Of a DNA stretch of 64,000 nt, positions 1 through 11,955 are shown piece after piece. Position numbers and translations under genes: made by a program. The notes under the pieces were generated by a model that was given only the letters and a program-made list of their open reading frames with translations, ran no database searches and was not told where the DNA came from. Source of the DNA: Amborella trichopoda (Eukaryota > Streptophyta > Magnoliopsida > Amborellales > Amborellaceae); NCBI RefSeq assembly GCF_000471905.2, contig NW_006499364.1:5815843-5879842 (forward strand), read 5' to 3'. Positions within the stretch are counted from its first letter, which is position 1. Every line of letters begins with the position of its first letter.

Positions 1-95
1 AAAAAGTTCTGGTGGCGCATTGGTTAGTGGCAAGCTCTAGAATACCCCTTTCCAAGAGTTGTTAAGTTCGAATCCTCTTCAGACAATTTTTAAAC
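1..95 (+). repeat. tRNA-like (SINE-head-like) sequence
   Basis: A Pol III A box-like TGGCGCATTGG (13-23) and B box-like AGTTCGAATCC (65-75) are spaced as in a tRNA gene, followed by a T-rich tail. The arms do not fold as a normal tRNA by eye, so a tRNA-derived SINE head or degenerate tRNA is more likely than an active tRNA gene. Confidence 0.45.
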
Positions 96-159
96 TTTTG
101 TTTTGCTTAAAAAATAAAAAATAACTTCTGTTTTGCTTAAAAAAAATAAAATAAAAGGC

Positions 160-226
160 TCAATGAAAGGATTCGAACCTTTACAATCATATAAGTTAAA
201 AATGGACACGAACCAATACACCACTT
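160..226 (-). repeat. second tRNA-like sequence, inverted
   Basis: On the minus strand TGGTGTATTGGTT (A box-like, 211-223) is followed by AGGTTCGAATCC (B box-like, 169-180). It faces the copy at 1-95. Between them lies a roughly 30-bp direct repeat built on GTTTTGCTTAAAAAA. Confidence 0.4.
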
Positions 227-620
227 GAATATCTATGCCTAAGAACGATACATTATTTTATATAACATATTAAGAATCATGTACCGTGTACTCGAGGTAA
301 ACTCACCTTGCCCCTAGAGTAAGGCCGAGTACTCCCGGCCGAGTCTCGAAACAATGGTTTGGTCCGCATCAAAATTTATCTAGGGGTGTGCTCATTTGGA
401 CATTGGCCACGGCTGCAAACCCAGCCTCAAGGGGATACACATTTAACCTCTCCTAGAACACAGAAGCCAACTCCAATAAATCAAAATTCTCACTTGACAA
501 ACAAGAAAAGGGAACTCTACTGATATGAAGCGCGAAGAAATGAAATGTTTAAAGCTGAAGTCAAAATACAGAAACAAGATCTGGGGCCAAGCCTTCTCCA
601 AAAAGTTAATCATCAAAGAA

Positions 621-705
621 TTGAGCAACAGCCTCTTTGGGAGTACCCACGAGTACGCCAAGTCCAAAGTTAAGTATGTGCCTGTGCCCAGCACATCTCA
701 CAACC
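621..705 (-). CDS. HEME1: uroporphyrinogen III decarboxylase-like, last visible exon
   Basis: After an ATGGCAG acceptor the exon reads [20 protein letters not shown] and EAVAQFFDD, then stops. Functional plant enzymes have LNLGHGVLVGTP here. The His of LGHG matches human His339, an active-site residue, and is Leu in this copy. One residue is also missing before HILN. The stop comes just after FFD, so about 20 residues of the usual C-terminal tail are absent. Together with the nine-residue loss upstream, this suggests a non-enzymatic copy, yet all four exons keep open frames. Transcript data would decide between pseudogene and paralogue. Confidence 0.8.
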
Positions 706-1756
706 CTGCCATAACATTTTCTAACAGTCATTGCTTGTCCTTTTCGTAACTGACCGATTATGTAACTACAAGATGAAAACCAAGGAAGAAAGCATATACT
801 TGTCTGGTAATTTTGCAAATGGCAAGTAACACGAAATCAAATTAGAGATAAGAGAAGCAAACAAGGAACAAGGATATCCACTGAGAAAGTAACAGGAGGG
901 CAATTTTGTACTGGCTACTTCACGAGGAAGGGCTAATTTTAGTCTTAAACTGCAGCAACCCGAAGTTTGACTGAATTTCACTAAAGACAGCATAAGTACT
1001 GCCAGTAATCAATGCTCTAGTGCCATATCTATCTGAACTATCAAATGCAACAACGATTAAGCACAGGAAAAGCATACAGTTGTAGTTCTTGGCAAACTGT
1101 GCCTTTATTAATAATAGCCAGGACAACAATCACCTATTGTTTTCTTAAGTTGTCTATAGAAAATGGGAAATTTATTGTTCTTGGCAAACCATGCCTTTAT
1201 TAATAATAGCCAGAATAATAATCACCAATTGTTTTCTTAAGTTGTCTATAGAAAATGGGAACTTTATCAAAAGCACCCAAGAGATAAAATATTTAACATA
1301 TCTACCATTTCTTTTAATTTAATTTCAAAAAGCCCATCGAAGGACAAATAATCCTGAGGAAGAATAATTTGATATTTTAGATGTAATTTTGCAGATGCAA
1401 AAAACTATAAATTACCCAAGGCTGAACATTCCAAGTTTTTGGAAGTTAATTTAGTTTCTAGAAATTTCAATAGAAGGTTATTTAGACTTTCGAAAAGAAT
1501 AATTCATCTTTTAAACATAGTATAACTATAGAAAAAACTCTAGTTGGCATCCAGAAATAAAAAATGTGAACGATTCAAAGATAAAATTGTAACAGCTCGC
1601 ACGTCCGTTCGTATTGATCGACAACTGAGGTATAACAGGTGAAAGACGAATATGGAATGTCATGCATAATTTCACTGTCCTAAAAGACAGGCTAAAAAAT
1701 ATAATTTAAGAAAAAATTCTGTTCATGAAGTGGCCTATTAGGGCAGAGATACTAAC
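706..1756 (-). other. last intron of the UROD-like gene
   Basis: This AT-rich intron of about 1.05 kb is bounded by GTTAGT and GGCAG. It contains a 92-bp tandem duplication (1086-1269). No other gene or element is seen. Confidence 0.75.
1086..1269. repeat. 92-bp tandem duplication
   Basis: Two adjacent copies share TTCTTGGCAAAC, CCTTTATTAATAATAGCCAG and TTGTCTATAGAAAATGGGAA with few differences. The array lies inside the last intron of the UROD-like gene. Confidence 0.85.
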
Positions 1757-1992
1757 CGTTGAATTTCGTCAGTTAGTGCAGGAAGCGGAGAAAAGAGAAA
1801 AGCAGGGTCGACATTTCCTTGCAAGCCAATCCCATCTCCTAAGCGCCTCCTACCATCTTCCATATCCACAGTCCAATCGAGCCCAATTACATCAACTCCA
1901 GTTCCTTTCATGTGTTCAAGAAGACCTCCATTTCCATTTACATAGAGCACCAGTGGTATTTGTGGACACGCCTTTTTTACTTTACTCACCAT
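1757..1992 (-). CDS. HEME1: uroporphyrinogen III decarboxylase-like, penultimate exon
   Basis: This is the best conserved exon. It begins [17 protein letters not shown], then [31 protein letters not shown] and [11 protein letters not shown], all typical of plant HEME1 proteins. The acceptor is TTTGCAG. The donor is CAACG|GTTAGT, which leaves a split Arg codon completed by the last exon. It follows directly on the exon at 30255-30512 with no residue missing at the junction, although 28.3 kb of intron separate them. That intron holds a Copia element, several LINEs and a second Copia fossil. Confidence 0.9.
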
Positions 1993-1999
1993 CTGCAAA

Positions 2000-2983
2000 C
2001 GTGAATCTCACATTCAGACGAGCAATAAAAGTAACAAACAAACACCAATCCCCAAATCAGTGAACTCCAAGAGTCCATATGTGTATCTGTTATGTTTAAT
2101 TGAAAGTAAAACAATATATCCAAGTATCATAAAATGATTTCTATTTCAAATTTCTGGAATCCATCATTACTTGGAGTTGTTCTGAAAATCTCACCTCCTT
2201 AAGAGCTAATAGGTCATTTTGCTGAAACTCAGAAATAACTAAATCACTGCATGCTACTAAATTCTCACAAACTCTATTTACAACCTCCCACAAAATCTCG
2301 GAGAACATTTAAATTCCCTTCCACCTACCCATTCTAAGAAAAACAAAAGAATGATCCTTTTTCCTCTATGTAAATAAATTATGCTGACCAAGGATTAGTG
2401 GATGGTGCTTTCAGGAATCCATCGGCACTTTATTGGAAATCAAAGGCTTAGGGTTCTGAGGGGAGTATGGTCGTGAGGTTCAAATTTAAAGGAATTGATG
2501 GAAGGGCACTACCAGGAGTGGAGCCTGTGGCTTAATTTCACTCAACACGGGGAAACTGACCAGGTCCAGACATAGTAAAGATTGACATACTGAAAGTGCT
2601 TTCTTGTTTCTATGGGTGGCGTTGATGATTTCTCTTATTTGGTAGAGCAATTCGTCTAGTTAATCCCATTAATGAACAAGACCTCAGCTTGCTAAGTAGC
2701 TACATAGAGGCATCCTCCACTGTCAGCTTCTTAGAAGGACTAGGCCATTTAGGCCACGAAAGTTTAGGCAATAACAGACCTATGATGCCCAAAGATAAAG
2801 TAGGGCCGCATGCATGCTACACCTATGTATTCAAATAAAAATAGCCCTGCCGACATAAAATAACCAAAAGGTGTCACAATTTAGTATGACAATGCACTTC
2901 CTTTTAATTTCACTGAATTTTCATTACTCATGAAATCAATTTACAAGTACTTATATTTTACCTTTGCAAAAATTAAGTCTAAA
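2000..2983. other. intron sequence without recognised features
   Basis: AT-rich sequence between the penultimate UROD-like exon and the Copia element. I see no coding, RNA or repeat signal that I can name. Confidence 0.6.
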
Positions 2984-3444
2984 TGTAGAAACGAAAAGCA
3001 ATCCACGAAAAACAAGAAAGAAGAAACAAATACAAAAGAAAAAGAACCAACCACAATGCAAAGATTTACGTGGTTCGGCAACGTGCCTACATCCACGGGA
3101 GATTAGAGCTTCTTTACTGGCAATGGAAAATAGGGTTACAATTCGCTCTCTTCCTCACGTCTCTCTGTTTTTATCTAATTACAAAGAGATCTGCATTTTT
3201 CCCTTAACCCTTAACCCTAGATGAACCTCCAATCGCAACAATATATATCTGAGTCTCAGATAGATGGTACAAATTATTGAAATACCCTTGTACGGATATA
3301 TATCAAGCCCTAGATATATCGAATCCCATGTACGGATATATCTGAATTTTTTCGTTCGTAGGCCTTTTAACCCTCCGGAGTCGTCTTTTTTACTACACCT
3401 TGGCAAATCTATTTCCTCAAAATACAAGACATCAATCCTCAACA
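2984..3444 (-). repeat. 3' LTR of the Copia element
   Basis: This 461-bp direct repeat matches 7524-7966 along almost its whole length. It has TG/CA ends on the minus strand and the polypurine tract just above 3444. The left flank is CTAAA. Confidence 0.9.
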
Positions 3445-6400
3445 ATCTCCACCTTAGCTTGAATTTTGTCGAGCCACCCTGAAGATGTCTTCATCCCCGT
3501 ACCTCCATAAAGGTACGCGACTACATCCCCACCTGCCATGGGGTGTTTCCCTCACTCTCAACAATGAGAGACATTAAGCAAATCCAAGCAAAGCTTGAAC
3601 TTCTCTATGGTGACTGGCTTTGTAAGCATATCTGCAAGGTTGTCATTCGTAAGAACTTTCTTCAAGTGAATGATTCTTTCTAACACAAGCTCCCTGATCT
3701 TGTGATATCTCACATCAATATGTTTTGTCCTTGTATGAAACACTTGATTCTTTATAAGATTTATGGTACTCTGACTATCACAATGCACAACAGTACCTTC
3801 TTGCTCCACCCCCAACTCACAAGCCAAACCAGTCTACCAGATCGCCTCCTTTGCAGCCTCAACTGCTGCCATGTACTCTGCCTTTGTCGTAGACAAGGCA
3901 ATCGTGGGTTGAAGCATGCCTTCCATGAAATACGTCTACCTGCTAGTGTGAAGACATACCCTGTAGTAGACCTTCTCTCGTCTAAATCACCAACATAGTC
4001 GGAATCGATATATCCCACTAGTTCTGTAGAGCTTATCATCCTGTTGAACATAAGTCTGAGATCTGACGTCCCGCTCAGATACCTGAAAATCCACTTAATA
4101 GCATTCCAATGCTCCCTTCCAGGATTCCTCATGTATCGACTAATGACAGCATGAGATAAATCCGGTCTGCTACAAACCATAGCATACATGAGGCTTCTGA
4201 CTGCGCGAGCATAGGGCACCAAAGACATCTGCTTTATCTCCTCATCCGTAGTGGGACACTGCTGTTCAGATAACTTGAAGTGACTCGCCAATGGAGTGCT
4301 AACTGACTTGGCTGTTTCCATGTTGAAACACTCCAGCACCTTTTCAACATACCTTTTTTGAGTTACCTAGAGTTTACGTGCACTTCTATCTCTATGAATC
4401 TCCATACCAAGGATCCTATTAGCAGCCCCTAGATCCTTCATTTCAAACTCAGAACTTAATATAGACTTGAGAGAAGTTATGTCACATGCATTCTTGGCAG
4501 CGATGAACATGTCATCAACATAAAGCATCAATAGAATAAGGGAATTATCATCAAGAACTTTAAAATAAACACAACAATCATACACACTTCTTGAATAGCC
4601 AATGCGTACCATGAAAGAGTCGAAGCTTGTACCACTGCCTGGGAGATTGCTTAAGACCATAAAGCGATCTCTTGAACAAGCAAACTTGATCTTCTTTTCC
4701 ATGCACCTTGAAGCCTTTAGGTTGCTTCATAAATATTTGTTCTTCCAAATCACCATGAAGAAAGGTCGTCTTCACGTCAAGTTGTTCTAGCTCCAAATCA
4801 AACATGACTATTAAAGCAAGTAATAACCTTATTGAAGTGTGCTTGACAACCGGAGAGAATATTTCATTGTAGTCCACTTCCTCCTTCTGAGCATAGCCCT
4901 TTGCTACGAGCTTAGCCTTGAATCTCTCACATTCATTTTCTATTGCTGCCTCTTTCTCTGAAAGATCCACTTGCACACAATCACTTTCCTTCCCTTGGGC
5001 CTCTTGACAAGCTCCCAAGTCTTGTTCTATTTCAGAGACTTCATCTCCTCCATCATGGCTATCATTCATTTATCACTCTGTGCATCACTTAGAGCATCTT
5101 CGAAGGAGTCGATTTCTCCAGTACCAACAGTTAGAGCAATGGCTACCATGTCCTCAAAGCCGTATCTCACAGGGGCTTTGTGAACACGTTTCTTTCTGCC
5201 TTTTGCCAAACTGTAGGGTTCACCATGTGATTGTTGCTGTTTTATTGTGCTGCTAGATGATTTTTCCTCTTCTGGTGTTTCAGACTCTTCTAGCTCCACC
5301 TGGACTGTCGATCTTTCTCCATCACTTTCATCTACTTGCACCTTGTCATCTTGCATGTTGATTGACTTCACCATGTGAGATTCATCAAACACAACATCCC
5401 TGCTAAGCACTACCTTATGTGAAGTAGGATTGAATCCCTTCACTCCCTTCTCAAAAACCGAAAAAGATGCATTGCTTAGACTTAGAGTCTAATTTGGAAC
5501 GTTTTCCACTTTGAACATGGACATAGGCTGGACATCTGAAGATCCTCAACATAGAGTAATCTACTGGCTTTCCTGTCCACATCTCCTCTGGAATTTTGCA
5601 ATCAATCGTTGTAGATGGTGACCTATTAATGATGAAACAGGCCATGTTAACTGCTTCTGCCCAGAATCTTTTCTTCAAATCTGCATTCAATCTCATACTA
5701 CGAGCTCTTTCCAAAAGAGTCTTGTTCATCCTCTCAGCCACACCATTTTGCTGAGGAATTTCTGGTGTGGTAAAGTGACGTACAATCCCCTCTTCTTTAC
5801 AGAATTCTTGAAATTCTCTAGACTTGTACTCCCCTCCATTATTTGATCTCAACCATTTCAGTTTCTTTTTTGTCTTTCTTTCTACCTCTGCTTTCCATTG
5901 TTTAAACTTCGTGAATGCTTCACTTTTGTGTTTCATGAAGTAGACCAAAACCTTTCTAGAGTAATCTTCAATGAAGGTAATGAAGTATTCTGCCCCACCC
6001 TAGGATTTGATTGGTGAAGGCCCCATACATTAGTGTGTACATAATCTAGTATATCCTTGCTCATATGAATTGCAGTTTTGAATCTAATCTTGCAATATTT
6101 ATCGAAAACACAATACTTACAAAAATCCAGTTTACAGGCTCTGACACCCTTCACCAATTTTCTTTTATGAAGTTCCATCACACCTCGTTCACTCATATGC
6201 CCTAAACGCATATGCCACAGATTTGTGTCATCTGTGTTGGACTCAACATCTGTGGTTGCGGAAGCTCCACCTGTAATTGTATTCCCTATCAACCTGTATA
6301 GGTTCCCAGTCATCTGACCTTTCATGACAACTCCCTTACTAACTTTGAGGACTTCACCTGTTGCTGTATACTTGCAACCATTCAAATCAAGAGCCCCCAA

Positions 6401-7523
6401 AGATATTAAGTTTTTCTTTAATTGTGGGATATGCCTCACATCTGATAAGGTTCGTACTATCCCATCAAACATCTTGATTTTGATAGGTCCTATTCCAATG
6501 GTCTTGTATACTGCATCGTCCCCCATTAGAATAGACTCACCACTATATGATTTGTAGGTTTCGAACCAATTTCTATTTGGACACATATGAAAAGAACAAC
6601 AAGAATCTAAAATCTAAGAATCAGTATATTGATTCTTACTTGAAGATATAGAGAGAAGATCATCATCTCTGTCAGAGCTATCGATCACGCTAGCTTCATC
6701 AGATGTTTTTCCTATTTCTATCCTCTTTATATTCTCCTTTCTTTTTGGGCAATCTCTCTTCATATGACATTCCTTTTTGCAGTAATAGCAAATAAACTTG
6801 CCCTTCCCCTTCGATTTTGACTGACTTCTACTTCCAGACCTCTTTTGATTTAATCTGCCCCTTTCATAACTCTTTTTGTGTTTTCCAAAGAAACTTTCTC
6901 GTGAGATTTAATACTGCTAGTCTTCTTCCTTGTCTCCTTTGACATAAGAGTAGCAGTGACTTTATCCGTCTTAAGAGCCTCCTTCCCGTACTGTAGAGTC
7001 GTAACCAGGTGATCGTGTGATCCTGGAAGTGAAGTCAACAATAATAGGGCCTTATATTCATCCTCAATTTCGACCTCAAGGCTTGCTAACTGGCTTATGA
7101 TCTGGTTGAACTCGCTGAGATGTTCAAGCAGATATGTGCCTTCTTCCATTTGAAGAGAATACAACTTTTTCTTTATGAACAACTTGTTTGTCAGAGATTT
7201 TGTCATATAGATACTCTCGAGTTTTGTCCAAACCTCCGAAGTAGTTTCGAGATCCACAACATAACACAAGGTGTCATCTGAGAGATTCAGACGAATTGCA
7301 CTTACCGCCTTTTCCTCCATCTTTGTTGGTTTTTTCGATTTCCCTAGCAAAGCGTTAGCCAGACCTTGTTGTATCGAAAGATCCTTCATCCTTCATCGCC
7401 AAACGGTGAAATTGTTCTTTCCATTGAACCTCTCAATCTCATACTTGACGCTTGAGCCTTTTCCTGTCATCGTGGTAGCAAACCCCAGAACACGAAATAA
7501 CCTTGTAGGCTCTGATACCAATT

Positions 7524-7966
7524 TGTAGAAACGAAAAGCAATCCACGAAAACAAGAAAGAAGAAACAAACACAAAAAAAAGAGACAACCAACCACAACGC
7601 AAAGATATACGTGGTTCGGCAACGTGCCTACATCCACTGGAGATTAGAGCTTCTTTACTAGCAATGGAGAATAGGGTTACAATTCACTCTCTTCCTTACG
7701 CCTCTCTGTTTTTATCTAATTACAAAGAGATCTGAGTTTTCCCTTACCCTTAAGCCTGGATGAAGCTCCAATCTCAACAATATATATCTGAGTCTCAGAT
7801 AGATGGTACAAATTACCGAAATACCCTTGTACGGATATATATCAAGTCCTAGATATATCAAATCCCATGAACGACCCTTCAAGCTTTTAACGACCCTCCG
7901 GAGTCGTCTTTTTTACTCCACCTTAGCAGATTTATTTCCTCATAATACAGACATCAATCCTCAACA
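7524..7966 (-). repeat. 5' LTR of the Copia element
   Basis: This 443-bp partner of 2984-3444 has TGGTATCAGAGC just below 7524. The right flank is CCAAA. The LTR pair differs by scattered substitutions and one indel of a few tens of bases near the end transcribed first. Confidence 0.9.
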
Positions 7967-8889
7967 CCAAATATATCAGACTAAGACTCTAGACAAGCTA
8001 ACTCTATTATTTAAACTAAGCCATCCCAATGCAGTTTTCTTGAACCGTTCCTTTCCAAGTGCATCAGCCTCTTGATTTGAATCATGCCAACTACGACTGG
8101 AAGTAGTTCTTTCCCAAATTCTTCAAACACATAATTTAGTCTACATGGACATTTGAACTGCCCAGTTCCCCAACCAATGGCTTTGTTAGAATCACCACTC
8201 TATAAGCGGTCTCCCCTACTTCTAATCAACAATCCTACTTCCAAACAAGATGGACCACATTCAGCTTCATTTGAGTCACAATCTTTAAGACCTGAGCAGG
8301 TCATTAGGACACTTTTCCTTGGTAATACCTTGGTATGCCACTTATGCCAACACTACCAGGTTTCTCCTTGAAACTCCTATTTTGATGGTCCCACTTCCCT
8401 TGACGCTTGCTTTCACTATTGGCTAGGTGCAACAAAGTGTAATAGTTTCAAACTTAATGCAGACTACATTAAGTGCCTTTCATTAAAATCCTTGTAACTC
8501 CCTACTCTTACATGTGCCCCTAATGAAATTTTACAGATTGAAACAAGACTCAAAAACACAGAAGAAAAACAAGATTTGACCCAAGAAAAATTGCTGCCAC
8601 ATTGTTAACTTGGTGTTTCAAAAACAAGAAAAATTAGCAAAGATCGCATACTTGAAAACTGACCTATAATCACATTCTAGGGTCTGTAACATCCTATACA
8701 ATGCCCCTGAACAATGGTGCAACTTCTAGGAGAGTAATGCACATCTTTTCATCTTAGTTTAGGGTAAGTTCAAAGAATAGGTGGTTTTGGTTGCAAGTTT
8801 TCCTCTCTCTCTTAGAAGTCTCGCAGGCAGCAGGATAAGTCCAAAACCCACCCTCCAAAACCCACTCCATCCCCTCACATACCACCTCT

Positions 8890-9671
8890 CATCATCGTCA
8901 AAGTCTTTTCCCAACTAATTGGGGTCACTTCAATGCTTCAAAAAGCGGCCCATCCAGCGCCTAGGCGATTCTGGGGGCCTGAGTGCATTTCTCAGGCCTA
9001 GGCGCCCAAAAACGCGGATATCCTTGGGTGCCGGCCTAAGTGCCCGGGAGCCCGCCTAGGGGGCCGCCCGGGCGGCCACTCAGGGGCGGAAATGCCCCTC
9101 GTTGAGCGTATTTTTTGGTCATTTTTATAATATTAAAAGTGCAAAATTGTGGGTTTTAGGTTCATTTGAAACCTAAAACTCATTAGAGCTTATTTTAGAG
9201 AGAGAAAAGCCAAAAAAAAAAAAATCTACTGAGCCGCCTAAGTTTTGGGCACCTGCCTAGGCGCTGGGCTGCCTGAACCCCCTCGACCGCCTAGGTCCTG
9301 CCTAACGCTTTTTGAAACACTGGGTCATCATGTGGCTAGACGAATCCCATTCTCTTGGAGTAACTTCTTGCACTGGTCCAGAGTGTCGAGGGGACCCTTG
9401 CCTATTTTTTACCGCAACCAAGCGGTACTACGGCATGTCGCTTTTGGGGAATGCCCTAGCCAACCCTTGCTCATTTCTCACTGTTCCCAGGTTCCGGTAC
9501 AGGGCATCGCTTATGAGGAACACCCTAGTATAAACAGATACTGTAGGTCCAGGATTCATGACAAGTTTTGGCAAAGTTTTATGTTGGCTGCCTACCTAAC
9601 ACAACCCAGCTCCTTTAACCGGGTATGGGACAGTTAAGTGAAAGTTTAAGATCCTCACCCTTATTAGACCA
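8890..9671 (-). mobile_element. non-autonomous RTE-LINE derivative
   Basis: On the minus strand the element starts near GGTCTAATAAGGGTGA and runs through a conserved CCGGTTAAAGGAGCTGGG-like stretch. It ends with the plant RTE tail CCCCAATTAGTTGGGAAAAG plus a TGATGA run. Flanks CTCACATACCACCTCT (8874-8889) and CTCACACACCACCTCT (9672-9687) form a 16-bp target duplication with one mismatch. A hAT MITE at 8931-9322 interrupts it. No coding domain remains. The copy at 28628-28829 has the same two ends. Confidence 0.75.
8931..9322. mobile_element. hAT-type MITE nested in the RTE derivative
   Basis: This 392-bp element has terminal inverted repeats CAATGCTTCAAAAAGCG and, inverted, CAGTGTTTCAAAAAGCG. 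Near the ends are GC-rich CGCCTAGGCG motifs, probably transposase-binding repeats. The 8-bp flanks GGTCACTT and GGTCATCA agree at the first five bases, so the target duplication is imperfect. It splits the GGGGTCGGCTAC-like tail of the surrounding RTE copy. Confidence 0.75.
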
Positions 9672-9689
9672 CTCACACACCACCTCTAG

Positions 9690-11149
9690 CTCTCACAATA
9701 CCCTTTACAACAAACCCTAAAGCCTCATTTTCTTGGCACACTCTTGTTCCTCTAAAATCTCTCTATCATGCACATGATGCTTTAAATCTCTAGGGAAGAT
9801 GTGGTGATCTATACATAAGTGGATGGATACCCTTTATATAGAGACGTAAAGTTAGAATTAGGTGAATTAGTCTTCTACTAAAGTCGGGAGATCTATGGTA
9901 TGTGAGAGCTAATCCCAGCCATCCATCCCTTGGCTAGCCATCATGGATTAGGACCATAATCCCTAAAATTCCTACATTCCAAATCTCTTCAAATCTCCTT
10001 ATCCAATTGGATCTCTTTATAGCACTTCCAGATCTAACAAGACTCACCATAACTAGATCTTAACTTAGAATAGATCTCCTATCATTCATCCAATTTCCTA
10101 ACCAACTTTGAGTTTAAATTTTCGAAACCAAATCTTATCCAAGTAACCATCCTCAACCATTTTTTTATTTTCCCAAACTGCAAATAAGGGCCGTTCATGT
10201 ACTCCACATACCACCTAGACATGAAATGGGCCCCACCCCATTGACTTTACACCTAATGACGATCACGCGCTTGTCATGCTGTGGGGTCGATCGGTCAAAC
10301 CACGTAGCCCAATTTTATGCCACACGACCTCAACGTGGGGTGTGAAAATTCCCATTAAGGACCTCTTCTTAACAAATTAAAAACAATAAGAACTTCCCTC
10401 AACTTATAACAAAAGATCCTAACACCATGTTGTAAACTAAACAATGGTGATTAACAAGAGAAAACAACACCATTTTATCTTATTCAAAACAATTTAAAGT
10501 CCCTTTGAAAATTATTGGACAAGAATGTTATCAATGGAATCGTAACATGCGCTAAGCCTTTGCAACTATACTACAACCCCATCTATACCTTAAACCAACC
10601 CAACAAACCCATGAGCCACAAGTCTCCCATGCAAACGCTGACTAAAGCATAGCGGTGCCATAGTGTAAAAACAAATTCCAGGTGTGTTACTCCCCAAGGA
10701 GGGTAGGCCCGCATAGCATGTCCCAACAATGTGAGTCTAACATTGCCACTCAAACTAGGAATGTTCCAAAAATAAAAGCAGGACTACAAAATGCATAGGG
10801 CAATACAAAAAGAGCGTTTACTAAAAACAACCAAGTATCAAGGCCTTTGAAGGCCACAAAAAGCCAAAAACTATCTCTATCCAAAGAGATTGGAAGTCAT
10901 CCACTAGGAAATCCAAACCTCAGTTTTAAATTACCATCCAAGTTGAGACCGAGTTTCTGACTTGTTCATGCACTTTTCACAATTTACTGCCTATGATCCT
11001 TAAACTACGTGTTCTGCCAGTCACGCCAAATTGCCCAAAAAACGGCCAAAATTGTCATTCTCCAAAGGTGGCCTATCAGAGGGACCAGTGGGTTGTACCA
11101 TTGTGTTAGCAGGTCAAGAACTGAACTTGGCCACACCCATGTGAACTCA
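9690..11149. other. intron sequence without recognised features
   Basis: Ordinary AT-rich intronic sequence between RTE copies. No coding domain, inverted-repeat element or tandem array is recognised. Confidence 0.55.
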
Positions 11150-11162
11150 AATAACCTTAATA

Positions 11163-11548
11163 ACATCATCACCATCATCATAGCTTTTTCCCAATTAATT
11201 GGGGTCGGCTACACGAATCCTGGTCCGCCATTCTGCTCTATTAAAGGTCATACCCTCAGTGAGGCCATAAGTCCCCATATCTTTTCGAACTACTTCCAAC
11301 CACATCCTTTTAGGTCTACCCCTTGCCCTTTTCAGTCCTTTCACTTGAACTAACTTGCACCTCCTAACAGGTGTTGTACTTGATCAGAGCCACACATGGC
11401 TAGTCCATCTAAGTCTACTCTGTCTCATCTTATCGCCTATTAGTGCCACACTTAAATTCTCCCAAATGAATTCATTTCGAATTCTACCCCTTCTTGTCTT
11501 GCCACTCATCCATCTCAGCATCCTCTTATTTGCTACACTCATTCTATC
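11163..11548 (-). mobile_element. 5'-truncated RTE LINE
   Basis: The minus strand encodes the end of a plant RTE ORF: RMLRWMSGKTRRGRIRNE, then IGDKMRQSRLRWTSHV. The 3' tail is CCCCAATTAATTGGG followed by a TGATGATG run. Flanks AATAACCTTAATA (11150-11162) and AATAACTTTAATA (11549-11561) are a 13-bp target duplication with one mismatch, so the ends are well defined. It is a dead fragment. Confidence 0.85.
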
Positions 11549-11775
11549 AATAACTTTAATATAAATGACCATAATTGCATAGTCACAGGATAGTGCAAAA
11601 TAAAAGGTTCACAGTTTCCACATCCATTTTACATATCAAGCACATATTGGGGATTATCACATAGTTATTGGAAACGCCTGAGATTTGGAATCAAATTAAG
11701 AATCCGAAGTGCAGAATCCAGGCAGCTAGAAGATTCATCTTGTTGGAATCGTCGTCAATACAACACGTATTGCAA

Positions 11776-11955
11776 GAATCGAGATTCTTAGCTTCTAGGA
11801 ATTGGGCTCCAACCCAAATGGAATCGAGATTCCTATCTTCTTGGAATCGTGCTTCAACCCAAATGAAATGGAGATTCATAACTTTTCCGAATCAAGTTTT
11901 GACCCAATTGGAATCGAGATTCCTATCTTTATGGAATCACACACTCAACCACTTG
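11776..11955. repeat. 45-bp minisatellite, four units
   Basis: Units start at 11776, 11821, 11866 and 11911, each built on GAATCGAGATTC followed by TTGGAATC and CAACCCAAATG. A degenerate unit precedes them. Because 45 is a multiple of three, the plus strand reads as 15-residue repeats (ESRFLSSWNRASTQM type) in an open frame at 11668-11964. I do not regard this as a gene, since no start context or homologue is recognised. Confidence 0.85.

Larger units (their letters stand above)
2984..7966 (-). mobile_element. Ty1/Copia LTR retrotransposon, Tork/Tnt1-like, broken
   Basis: This fossil element of about 5.0 kb lies in the 28-kb intron, in the same direction as the host gene. Both LTRs start TGTTGAGG and end CTACA on the element strand. 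Next to the 5' LTR is TGGTATCAGAGC, the tRNA-iMet primer site, and next to the 3' LTR is an AAGGTGGAGAT polypurine tract. Parts in element order are gag (about 7400-6750, with a zinc knuckle near 6780), protease and gag-pre-integrase (about 6590-6050), integrase (about 6050-5450), reverse transcriptase with YVDD (about 5070-4370) and RNase H (about 4340-3560). It is broken, with about five or six interruptions of gag-pol. By eye the LTRs differ by roughly 7% plus an indel, so it is perhaps a few million years old. Flanks CTAAA and CCAAA look like a 5-bp target duplication. Confidence 0.95.

Noticed and set aside
1-95. Functional tRNA gene
   Set aside because: A and B box-like motifs are present, but the acceptor and anticodon arms do not pair convincingly by eye.
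3558-7389. Integrase and reverse-transcriptase frames as host genes
   Set aside because: They belong to the LTR-bounded Copia element.
11776-11955. CRISPR-like regularly spaced repeats
   Set aside because: The 45-bp units abut directly without unique spacers, in a plant intron; this is a minisatellite.
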